64,000 bases of DNA. It comes from Blastocatellia bacterium (GTDB taxonomy: Bacteria; Acidobacteriota; Blastocatellia; Pyrinomonadales; Pyrinomonadaceae). How positions within the stretch are numbered: position 1 is the first letter of the stretch; each line of letters opens with the position of its first letter. A program made the position numbers and the translations under genes. Location of the stretch: the NCBI GenBank assembly GCA_016789265.1, contig JAEUQK010000031.1, forward strand, positions 62,001 to 126,000, given 5' to 3'. A model generated the notes under the pieces. That model saw only the letters and a list, made by a program, of their open reading frames with translations, searched no databases and had not been told where the DNA came from. Below, piece by piece: positions 57,278 to 64,000 of this stretch.

Positions 57278-58999
57278 ATGCGCGATAAGGATCTTGCAGC
57301 ACAACAAGAAGCCCGCGACAGTGTGGAAGCAGCACACAGCGCGTTCCTGCTGTTGTCCGGATTCGACCAGGCAAAGATCGACTCGATCTGCGAGGCGATG
57401 GCAAATGCTGCATTGGCCGATTCGGCTCGCCTTGGCCAGCTCGCACACGAAGAGACCGGTTACGGCAAACCTGAGGACAAAAGGGAAAAGAACCGCTTTG
57501 CTGCCGAAGACGTTTGGAACCACTTCCGCTCGATGCGAACAGTCGGAGTTGTTAAGGAGAACGAGAGCATCGTTGAGATAGCAAGTCCGCGGGGAGTCGT
57601 AGCCGCAATCATTCCATCAACAAATCCAACTTCGACCGCGATCTTCAAGGTCATAATCTCGATCAAATCCCGAAACGCGATCGTACTTTCACCTCATCCT
57701 TCTGCAGCTAAATGTATTGCAGAGACAACGCGTATCATGCGGGATGCCGGTATTGCAAATGGTTTACCCGCCGAAGCAATACATTGCCTGCAGACATCAT
57801 CGATCGAAGGGACTGAAACACTAATGAAGCACAAGAAGACGGCGGTCATACTTGCGACCGGCGGCATAGGGCTTGTGCGTGCTGCATACTCGTCGGGCAA
57901 ACCGGCGTTCGGCGTAGGTCCCGGAAACGTTCCGGTTTACATAGAAAGCTCAGCAGACGTTCAAAAGGCTGTCGCGGATATCCTTACCGGTACCTGTTTT
58001 GATAACGGGACGATATGTGCCTCTGAACAGTCAGTAGTAGTCGATTCTGCAGTTGCGGCTCAGGTCCGCGAGCAGTTTAGGCGACAGGGAGGTCATTTTC
58101 TCAATCCTAAGGAATCGGAACTGGTTGGGGAGATCCTCGTTACGCCGCAGAGAACGCTGAACCCCGCGATCGTCGGAAGGTCCGCTCAGCACATAGCGAG
58201 CTTGGCGGGCGTCAGTGTACCCGATTCTACGAGGTGCTTATTAGCCGATTGCGCTGGTGTAGGACGCGACTTTCCGTGGTCGATCGAAAAACTTTCGCCG
58301 ACGTTGGCTTTCTTTGTCGTGGACGGCGTCGAACAAGCTGCGGCGAAATGTGACGAGATCCTGCATTTTGGCGGAATGGGCCACACGGCGGGTATGCATA
58401 CCCGCGACCGCCAAAAGGCTATCGAGTACGGCAAAAAAATGCCGGCGTCGCGGATCGTGATCAACTCACCTACCACGCACGGAGCGATCGGTCTGTCGAC
58501 GGACCTCGCTCCATCAATGACGTTGGGGTGTGGATCGTGGGGTGGAAATGTCACTTCGGATAATGTCTCGCCGATCCACCTGATGGACATCAAACGGGTA
58601 GCGTTCGAAACCAAACCTGTCAATAGGCCTTTTGCCGCTCAGGTTGTTTCTAGTTCGACGGGTCGTCGGACAGTAAGCCGAGATCAGGTTGCAGCACTTG
58701 TCGACAAATTCCTCTCGACTAAGGTCACCGAAATTCCCAAGTCCGAACCTGCGATACCCAGCGAACGGCCCGTCGCTGTACCTCCGATCGATTCACCTGT
58801 CAAGACCGTGATCCATGAGTTCAAGCCGCAGTCCCTTACCGAAGATGGCGACAAGGCGGACCCCGTCGATTTTGTAAGTGAAACCGACGTACGCGCTGCG
58901 ATCGAAAAAGGCCACAAGATCTATATCAATTCCAAGACGATCCTTACGCCGTCTGCCCGTGATCTAGGTGAGGAAAAGGATGTATTTGCACGTGTCTAG
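57278..58999 (+). CDS. CoA-acylating aldehyde dehydrogenase of the microcompartment (PduP/EutE-like)
   Basis: Oxidises an aldehyde to acyl-CoA with NAD+. 573 residues. The catalytic domain (about 5-455) resembles EutE/PduP and the N-terminal half of Adh[32 protein letters not shown], and the nucleophile Cys247 in [11 protein letters not shown]. The final 110 residues are extra: a Pro/Lys linker, then an amphipathic segment [16 protein letters not shown] and [14 protein letters not shown] short amphipathic helix after a linker is how enzymes are targeted into microcompartments, and TPxARxL segments occur in other BMC-associated proteins such as EutT, so this may be the encapsulation tail. The VWA gene overlaps its end by 20 nt. 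No ribosome binding site is obvious at ATG 57278. Confidence 0.9.
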   Translation: MRDKDLAAQQEARDSVEAAHSAFLLLSGFDQAKIDSICEAMANAALADSARLGQLAHEETGYGKPEDKREKNRFAAEDVWNHFRSMRTVGVVKENESIVEIASPRGVVAAIIPSTNPTSTAIFKVIISIKSRNAIVLSPHPSAAKCIAETTRIMRDAGIANGLPAEAIHCLQTSSIEGTETLMKHKKTAVILATGGIGLVRAAYSSGKPAFGVGPGNVPVYIESSADVQKAVADILTGTCFDNGTICASEQSVVVDSAVAAQVREQFRRQGGHFLNPKESELVGEILVTPQRTLNPAIVGRSAQHIASLAGVSVPDSTRCLLADCAGVGRDFPWSIEKLSPTLAFFVVDGVEQAAAKCDEILHFGGMGHTAGMHTRDRQKAIEYGKKMPASRIVINSPTTHGAIGLSTDLAPSMTLGCGSWGGNVTSDNVSPIHLMDIKRVAFETKPVNRPFAAQVVSSSTGRRTVSRDQVAALVDKFLSTKVTEIPKSEPAIPSERPVAVPPIDSPVKTVIHEFKPQSLTEDGDKADPVDFVSETDVRAAIEKGHKIYINSKTILTPSARDLGEEKDVFARV

Positions 59000-59651
59000 G
59001 CGATTCCCGATCATGATCGTGTTTTGGTTCGTGCTAGCGGCGCCCACCCTTGTCCTTTCCCAGAAAGACAATTCCGATGGCGCGGTTCAAGCAAATAATA
59101 ACCTGGCCTTGAGCTACGGATTTGTCATCGACAATTCCGGCTCGTTCAGGTTAATGCTGGAAAATGTGATCTTGTTCACAAACGCGATCATCAAAGAGAA
59201 TACACCGGATGATGAGGCGTTTCTTGTCCGATACATCGGGGTCGATAAGGTCACCTTGGAACAGGATCTGACGGGTTCGAAAAGCGACCTTATCGATGCA
59301 GCCGAGGCAATGTATATCGAAGGCGGGCAGGCAGCAATGATAGATGCAGTTGGGTTTTCCGCGAAACATCTGTCGGAAAACGCCCGGTCAGGCGAAAGCC
59401 GAGCCAGAATACTCATTTTGATCACGGATGGCGATGACCGTGGAAGCGTCGCAAAGCTCGAAACTACTATTCAATTTCTTAGGGAAAATAAGATCAAGGT
59501 CATCGCAATTGCCGTGAGCGATGAAAAGGTTCAGACCAAGGCGCTCGACCGACTTACGCGTGATACCGGCGGAAAGCTATTCGTTATGAAGAGTGCTGTC
59601 CAATTGCCCTCGGCTGGGCAAGAAGTTGCAGCCTTCATCCGGAAGCCGTAA
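58980..59651 (+). CDS. secreted VWA-domain protein inside the BMC operon
   Basis: 223 residues from ATG 58980, which has gaggaaaagg directly upstream and overlaps the end of the dehydrogenase gene by 20 nt, implying translational coupling. Signal peptide ([20 protein letters not shown]). VWA domain with metal site DNSGS ([12 protein letters not shown]), TDGDDRGS and a short C-terminus; it lacks the beta region found before the VWA domain in the other paralogues here. Export is at odds with a cytoplasmic microcompartment, so it may just share the transcript. Confidence 0.85.
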   Translation: MYLHVSRRFPIMIVFWFVLAAPTLVLSQKDNSDGAVQANNNLALSYGFVIDNSGSFRLMLENVILFTNAIIKENTPDDEAFLVRYIGVDKVTLEQDLTGSKSDLIDAAEAMYIEGGQAAMIDAVGFSAKHLSENARSGESRARILILITDGDDRGSVAKLETTIQFLRENKIKVIAIAVSDEKVQTKALDRLTRDTGGKLFVMKSAVQLPSAGQEVAAFIRKP

Positions 59652-59666
59652 ATTATTCATTGTCAT

Positions 59667-60011
59667 ATGCCGGAGACTGCCGTCAAACAGCCTATCTGCG
59701 ATATTTGCGGAGCTGAGGTCCGCGATGGATCACTCTATTGCTATAATTGCGGAGGATCGGTTTCTCAGGCTGGCGTGGACGACGCAGTTGAGACGCGAGC
59801 CGATGGGAATGGGTTACCGGCAAAGGCATATCCGGATCCTCCATCCCGATCCGATAGGCAGAGCTCTCGACGAAGAAGGTCTACCCGAGGCCGCTCAAAT
59901 GAAGTAGTCTGGGAGCCAAGGACGGGAATTTCTACCGGGTTCATAGTGGGCTCATTGATCTTCGTTCTGATCGCCGTGGCCCTTTTGCTCATTGCGAACT
60001 ACTTGAAATAA
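59667..60011 (+). CDS. zinc-ribbon protein with C-terminal membrane anchor
   Basis: 114 residues. Double-CxxC zinc ribbon at 11-29 (CDICGAEVRDGSLYCYNCGG), a basic Ser/Arg linker (SRSDRQSSRRRRSTRG), and one C-terminal transmembrane helix (about 91-111, STGFIVGSLIFVLIAVALLLI). It starts 15 nt after the VWA gene. Its TAA stop is followed in the same frame by a further 36 codons encoding another hydrophobic segment (see 60012). Function unknown; a tail-anchored zinc ribbon could tether or sense something at the membrane. Confidence 0.7.
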   Translation: MPETAVKQPICDICGAEVRDGSLYCYNCGGSVSQAGVDDAVETRADGNGLPAKAYPDPPSRSDRQSSRRRRSTRGRSNEVVWEPRTGISTGFIVGSLIFVLIAVALLLIANYLK

Positions 60012-60122
60012 CATCTATTCGAGGTCGCGATTTTAACTTTTTTTGTTGCGATCTACGCCGGTGTGGCGCTGATTTCGGTGTTACTGCTGATCTGCGGTAT
60101 CAAGAAGAGAACGAAACGGTGA
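60012..60122 (+). other. in-frame stop-separated transmembrane reading frame (36 codons)
   Basis: Directly after the TAA of the zinc-ribbon gene the same frame stays open to TGA 60120-60122 and encodes FEVAILTFFVAIYAGVAL, then a hydrophobic stretch and a positive end (IKKRTKR), a textbook single membrane helix. There is no ATG, GTG or TTG at its beginning; an ATT at 60030 has gagg 5 nt upstream. It may be a read-through extension, a small protein with a rare start, or the end of a gene broken by a nonsense change. Confidence 0.35.
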
Positions 60123-60140
60123 AGGTTTCAGGATAATCAA

Positions 60141-60458
60141 ATGGAAGCACTTGGAATGGTCGAATGTATGGGGCTCGTCGCGATGATCGAGGCGGCGGAC
60201 GCTATGGTCAAAGCGGCCAATGTCAAGTTGGTCGGCTATGAGAAGATCGACGCCGGATTGGTCACCGCTATCGTCCGCGGTGAGGTCGGAGCAGTAAAAG
60301 CCGCGGTCGACGCGGGGGCCGCGGCCGCGCGCCGTATAGGTACAGTAACCGCCGTCCATGTTATTCCGCGTCCGCACGGTGAGGTCGATGAGGGCATTCC
60401 GGTGCTGCACACCGGCGAGACGAATCGAAAGAAGATCTCAGGTTCGGTTCCAGAATGA
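60141..60458 (+). CDS. BMC-H microcompartment shell protein (second copy)
   Basis: 105 residues, ATG 60141 with agga upstream. BMC domain about 2-90: [39 protein letters not shown] and [16 protein letters not shown]. The pore loop reads IDAG instead of IGAG, which puts an acidic residue at or next to the hexamer pore. The two copies share most of the domain ([21 protein letters not shown]) but differ in loops and tails, so mixed shells with two pore types are likely. A bidirectional terminator follows. Confidence 0.95.
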   Translation: MEALGMVECMGLVAMIEAADAMVKAANVKLVGYEKIDAGLVTAIVRGEVGAVKAAVDAGAAAARRIGTVTAVHVIPRPHGEVDEGIPVLHTGETNRKKISGSVPE

Positions 60459-60480
60459 TCTGAAGCTAGACAGGGACTTG

Positions 60481-60517
60481 AAAAGGCGAGGAAGATCTAT
60501 GATCAACCTCGCCTTTT
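60481..60517. terminator. bidirectional terminator ending the BMC operon
   Basis: AAAAGGCGAGG (60481-60491) pairs perfectly with CCTCGCCTTTT (60507-60517), 11 bp with A/T flanks. It serves both the BMC operon and the convergent VWA gene ending at 60538. Confidence 0.85.
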
Positions 60518-60537
60518 CGATATTCCTGTCAGCCTGC

Positions 60538-61587
60538 TCAATTCACCTTTGGCGGTGCACCTTCTTTCTCAGCGATGCGGCCCGCTTTAGTAATGGCGAT
60601 GCGTTTCTGACTGTTCGGGCCGTCGTTCACCGAAACCTTTATGTTGCGGAATGTACCGTCCTTTCGGTCGTTCGACGGTATGTAACCGATCGAATACTGG
60701 GTTCGAAGTTCGCTTGCAATGTCCTTTGCGATCGATGCCAACTCGTTTGCCGTAGCTGGAAAGTAAGCCTTACCGCCGGTCGCGCCCGACAATCGTTCGA
60801 GGAATGCCTTCGCTTTGCCTTGGGGACTCTTACTTATGAATCCCTTTTCAGAGCTCAGGTCTTTAATGAATCCAACAACGAAGATCTGGACATCCGATTC
60901 CTTTAGCAGTTCCAAGAGCTGAGCCTCACTATAGTAGCTCGATCGGTCTTCTCCGTCGGTAACAAGGATAATAGCCCTCCTTGTCCTATCAAGGTCCTTT
61001 TGGGGGGTCTGCTGTTCGTTAAGGCGTCCGACAGCTAGATAAACCGCGTCTATGATCGCAGTCTGGCCGCCCTCGATGTACATATTATCGAGTGCGTCGT
61101 TAAGGTCGGTCTTGCTCTTAGTAAATTCCTGCAGTACCTCGATCTTGTCTGAACTTACAAACCTGATCACAGCCGTCTCATCATCTTGTCGGTTTGCGGC
61201 AACGAGTATTTTACCGGCCTCGATAACCTGTTCGATCTGCGGACGAAGCGATCCCGAGTTATCGATCACCAAGGAATAATTTGCCGGAACCTCGGCCTTG
61301 GAAAAGAAATCGATCTGTTGGGGGACTCCATCCTCAAAGATCTTGAATTCACTTTGAGCGAGGTTGTTTACCGGCCGGTTGTTTCTGTCCACTACACGGA
61401 CACTGATATTTACAAGCTCAGTGTCGATCTTGATCTCCTGATCTTCGAGCCTCGGCGTAGGCGAGACCTTGGGTGATGGTGTAGGGGTAGGGCCAACCGC
61501 CGGCGATTGTGCCATCACAGCACTGGTTAAGATCGTAACTGTACCCGCAAGAATTAGCGTACGGATGTGCAAGGCTCGTATTTTCAT
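60538..61587 (-). CDS. secreted VWFA-related protein
   Basis: 349 residues from ATG 61587 (a GTG precedes it by one codon). Signal peptide ending TSAVMAQ, a Pro-rich stretch (SPAVGPTPTPSPKVSPTP), the beta region (NISVRVVDRNNRPVNNL, FKIFEDGVPQQIDF), then VWA with DNSGS (LVIDNSGSLR) and LVTDGEDRSS, and the acidobacterial VWFA C-terminus (RTQYSIGYIPSNDRKDGTFR). It starts 13 nt after the stop of its paralogue 61601, so the two form an operon. Confidence 0.9.
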   Translation of the reverse strand: MKIRALHIRTLILAGTVTILTSAVMAQSPAVGPTPTPSPKVSPTPRLEDQEIKIDTELVNISVRVVDRNNRPVNNLAQSEFKIFEDGVPQQIDFFSKAEVPANYSLVIDNSGSLRPQIEQVIEAGKILVAANRQDDETAVIRFVSSDKIEVLQEFTKSKTDLNDALDNMYIEGGQTAIIDAVYLAVGRLNEQQTPQKDLDRTRRAIILVTDGEDRSSYYSEAQLLELLKESDVQIFVVGFIKDLSSEKGFISKSPQGKAKAFLERLSGATGGKAYFPATANELASIAKDIASELRTQYSIGYIPSNDRKDGTFRNIKVSVNDGPNSQKRIAITKAGRIAEKEGAPPKVN

Positions 61588-61600
61588 CACTTAAGCAAAG

Positions 61601-62590
61601 TCACTGTAATTCCGAAAACGGTGTGGCGTAATAGCCTTCCCGGCTTCGGACAGTTAGACGCGGCAACCCGCGTGGAGGTTTGACCTTAACTTTAACTTTA
61701 TGCCATTTTCCGTCCGGCTGGAAGTTTGGCGGCGTATAGCCAACAGAGTATTGATGACGGAGTTCAAGCGCGATGCGCTCAAATATCTCGTCCATTTCAG
61801 CATCGCCGGCCGGATAGAACGAACGGCCTCCGGTCACAGATGTAAGTTCGTCCAGAAAAGATTGTCCCATTACGCCCAGTGCGCTTGTCTGGTCACCCCC
61901 GCCAAGTATGCCGACTGCGTATGTTACGATGTCCGATTCCTTCATTAACCGCTTAACTTCGCCGAAATTATATCGGGAAGCGTTGTCCTGACCGTCGCTT
62001 ATTATTAGCAGAGCTTTCTTCTGGTGGGTGCCTCGGGAAACACGTTCCAATCCCAAATAGACCGCATCATAAAGGGCAGTATTGTTCTTAGGCTGAACAA
62101 GAGTAAGTTTTTGAAGGACCGCATCACCGTCTCGGGTTCTGTCAAGTAAAAGCTGTGCCCGCTTATTAAAGGCGATCAGAAAATACTCGTCTGAAGGGTG
62201 GCTTGTATTGATGAACCGCGAAAGAGCGTTTCTTGCTTTTGCGATCTTTTCTCCGCTCATCGAGCCCGAAACGTCAAAGAGTATCCCGACGGATGCGGGC
62301 GAATCACTGTCGCTAAAAAATGTGATCTGCTGTTCCTGGCCATTGTCGGTTACCGTAAACGCATTCTTGTTCAAACCGGATACATATCGGCCATAAAGGT
62401 CAGTAACCGTAAGCGTAAGAGTAATTAGATCGGTCTTAACAGTGATAGAACGCGGGTCAACCTCCGGCGTGGCGGTAGGTACGGGTTTCTGCGCGTTCAA
62501 GGGGCCTACAAAAGTAAACCCGAAAAGCAGACCCGCAAAAAATCTTATTAGCCCGCGTTTGTAAAGAACAACAGATACCGAAAGGCCCAT
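61601..62590 (-). CDS. secreted VWFA-related protein
   Basis: 329 residues. The N-terminus is a longer signal-like segment (GLIRFFAGLLFGFTFVGPLNAQ). Beta region (LTLTVTDLYGRYVSGLNKN, FTVTDNGQEQQITFF), VWA with FDVSGSMSGEK and ISDGQDNASR, and the C-terminal block LRHQYSVGYTPPNFQPDGKWH. First gene of the two-gene minus-strand operon, with a promoter at 62615-62643 and a CCGGAGA ribosome binding site. Confidence 0.9.
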   Translation of the reverse strand: MGLSVSVVLYKRGLIRFFAGLLFGFTFVGPLNAQKPVPTATPEVDPRSITVKTDLITLTLTVTDLYGRYVSGLNKNAFTVTDNGQEQQITFFSDSDSPASVGILFDVSGSMSGEKIAKARNALSRFINTSHPSDEYFLIAFNKRAQLLLDRTRDGDAVLQKLTLVQPKNNTALYDAVYLGLERVSRGTHQKKALLIISDGQDNASRYNFGEVKRLMKESDIVTYAVGILGGGDQTSALGVMGQSFLDELTSVTGGRSFYPAGDAEMDEIFERIALELRHQYSVGYTPPNFQPDGKWHKVKVKVKPPRGLPRLTVRSREGYYATPFSELQ

Positions 62591-62614
62591 AATATCTCCG
62601 GTTCGAATGACTAA

Positions 62615-62643
62615 ATTCTATTTATCTGATACACGTTCCGCAA
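62615..62643 (-). promoter_or_regulatory. promoter of the VWA pair
   Basis: Minus-strand TTGCGG (62643-62638), 17-nt spacer, TAGAAT (62620-62615). Leader about 20 nt. Confidence 0.45.
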
Positions 62644-62825
62644 GATGTATTTTGATGAACGACACGCCACTTAAGTTGTTTGCGGTCAAAAATTTCGCCG
62701 TACGGCTAAAACACGCAACAATTTGTGTGAAAAGGCGTGATATACTTCGTTGGTCCGGACTGCTTGAAATCTGAGATCTCCGGCCATCAACTTCCTCGAT
62801 TCGCGCGATCGAACCTGTACTATTC

Positions 62826-64000
62826 ATGGCTGAATTCATTTGCCGTCTCGGCACTCCGACTGGAGAGATAGTTACCCGCCTTGTCGAAGCTACGGCTGCT
62901 TCCGATGCACGGACACAGCTCGAAGAAGACGGCTATAAGGTATTTGACATAGCTTCGGCCGACGGGAGTATATTTTCCGGTCTTAAGCCCGGCGGTTCAA
63001 AAGGCCGGATAAAGCAGTCGGATTTTCTGCTCTTCAACCAACAACTTTCAGCGTTATTAAGGGCAGGAATACCCATTCTTCAATCTGTCGGGCTTCTAAA
63101 GACAAGGTCCGCATCCGCAAATCTTCGCAATGTGCTTGTAGATGTCGAGGAAAAGATCAAAAACGGGTATTCGCTTTCTCAGGCGTTCGAAGCTCAGGGA
63201 AATTTCCCAAAGATCTACACCGCGTCGATACTGTCAGGTGAAAAGAGCGGTGCTTTAGACGAAGTTTTGCTAAGGTACGTCGAGTACCTCAAACGAAGCG
63301 TAGGCATCGCCCGTAAACTCCGGGGAGCTTTGGCCTATCCCGCATTCCTCATGGTCGCGGCGACACTCATGGTTGCGTTTCTGACGCTCTATATCGTTCC
63401 GCGGATGTCAGATCTTTTCAAGAACCTTGCGGCGAACAGGAGTTTGCCTACGGTTACGCTAGCGGTCCTTTGGATATCAAACACGATAGCAGCAAATATC
63501 TGGTGGATCTTGCCGACAATAATTATTGCGGGTCTTGCTCTGTTCATATGGCTGCGCACTGACTCAGGCCTGTTGACCTTACATCGTTTTTTGCTAAAGC
63601 TTCCGATCGCAGGTGCGCTGATCCGACAAATGGCTACGGCGCAACTCGCGCGCTCACTATCGACTCTTTTGTCGGGCGGTATCACGGTGCCGGATTCTTG
63701 GGAGATATCTTCACAGGCACTTAACAACCTCGAACTTCGTCGACGCAGCCAAGCGGTACTGCCGCTCATCCGTGAGGGCCGCGGATTTACCGAATCGCTG
63801 CAAAAGGCAGAATGGCTGCCGGAGCTTGCCCTCGACATGATCGGCATTGGCGAAGGTTCGGGCAGCCTTCGGGAGATGCTGGACGAAGTAGCGTCGTTCT
63901 ACGATGCGGAAGCTGAGGTCAAACTCGAACAGCTTACCACTCTGCTTGAGCCGCTCATTCTCGTTATTATGGCCGTGATCGTACTTGCTATATTGCTGGC
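62826..64000 (+). CDS. pilC: type IV pilus inner-membrane platform protein PilC (GspF family), partial
   Basis: 391 residues are visible before the right edge; the family is about 400 long, so it is nearly complete. N-terminal region with FICRLGTPTGEIV, then two GspF repeats (DFLLFNQQLSALLRAGIPIL, LARSLSTLLSGGITVPDSW) each followed by a GEKSGALDEVL / GEGSGSLREML motif, with transmembrane segments near 175-200, 220-240 and at the C-terminus. PilC anchors the pilus motors (PilB/PilT) and assembles pilin. No ribosome binding site is obvious at ATG 62826. Confidence 0.94.
   Translation, partial: MAEFICRLGTPTGEIVTRLVEATAASDARTQLEEDGYKVFDIASADGSIFSGLKPGGSKGRIKQSDFLLFNQQLSALLRAGIPILQSVGLLKTRSASANLRNVLVDVEEKIKNGYSLSQAFEAQGNFPKIYTASILSGEKSGALDEVLLRYVEYLKRSVGIARKLRGALAYPAFLMVAATLMVAFLTLYIVPRMSDLFKNLAANRSLPTVTLAVLWISNTIAANIWWILPTIIIAGLALFIWLRTDSGLLTLHRFLLKLPIAGALIRQMATAQLARSLSTLLSGGITVPDSWEISSQALNNLELRRRSQAVLPLIREGRGFTESLQKAEWLPELALDMIGIGEGSGSLREMLDEVASFYDAEAEVKLEQLTTLLEPLILVIMAVIVLAILL

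Noticed and set aside
57278..58999. Bifunctional AdhE (aldehyde plus alcohol dehydrogenase)
   Set aside because: The catalytic half resembles the AdhE N-terminus, but the C-terminal 110 residues are far too short and lack any iron alcohol dehydrogenase motif.

Overview
The window looks like a chromosomal segment of an Acidobacteriota bacterium, probably Blastocatellia (Pyrinomonadaceae-like). This rests on protein families, not on a phylogeny: four VWFA-related proteins of the type typical of acidobacteria, an Oar-like TonB-dependent receptor with an N-terminal carboxypeptidase-like domain, a Ser/Thr kinase with a Pro/Thr-rich periplasmic tail, a tricorn-like protease, and type IV pilus genes. 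The cell plan is Gram-negative (TonB/ExbB/ExbD, secreted and lipobox-bearing proteins).

Layout. 1-2.7 kb: TonB-dependent receptor (runs off the left edge) whose promoter spacer carries a GntR/PdhR-like dyad. 3.0-3.1 kb: a tRNA-Arg(ACG) unit with visible promoter and terminator. 3.1-8.3 kb: a VWA protein, a zinc-ribbon membrane protein, and a kinase-TPR operon. 8.3-11.5 kb: ECF sigma factor, zinc-finger anti-sigma factor and an AttH/CrtC-like protein on the minus strand. 11.6-26.4 kb: envelope functions (YfgM-like protein, TPR membrane protein, ATP-grasp enzyme, PilT, PspA with a membrane coiled-coil partner, a permuted ATP-grasp enzyme, and a 2127-residue alpha-2-macroglobulin). 26.5-29.1 kb: a small decayed or accessory patch with two gene remnants, an NTF2-like protein and an HExxH protein. 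29.3-32.5 kb: KpsF-type isomerase, an unknown secreted protein and a Gln/Arg-rich secreted protein. 32.6-39.9 kb: conserved der / MauE-thioredoxin fusion / tgt-yajC-secD-secF operon. 40.3-44.0 kb: tonB-exbB-exbD-exbD and a TPR protein. 44.1-56.6 kb: housekeeping and stress genes (Rel/Spo homologue, RidA, L28, SurA-like PPIase, ABC-F, tricorn-like protease, IMP dehydrogenase, RodZ-like protein). 56.8-60.5 kb: a compact bacterial microcompartment (BMC) operon. 60.5-62.6 kb: two more VWA paralogues. 62.8 kb to the right edge: PilC/GspF.

The most unusual element is the BMC operon: two BMC-H shell proteins bracket one acylating aldehyde dehydrogenase with a long C-terminal extension, a secreted VWA protein, a zinc-ribbon membrane protein and a stop-separated transmembrane reading frame. 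No pentameric vertex protein, trimeric shell protein or recognisable signature enzyme is in the window. A perfect 11-bp stem lies between the first shell gene and the dehydrogenase gene.
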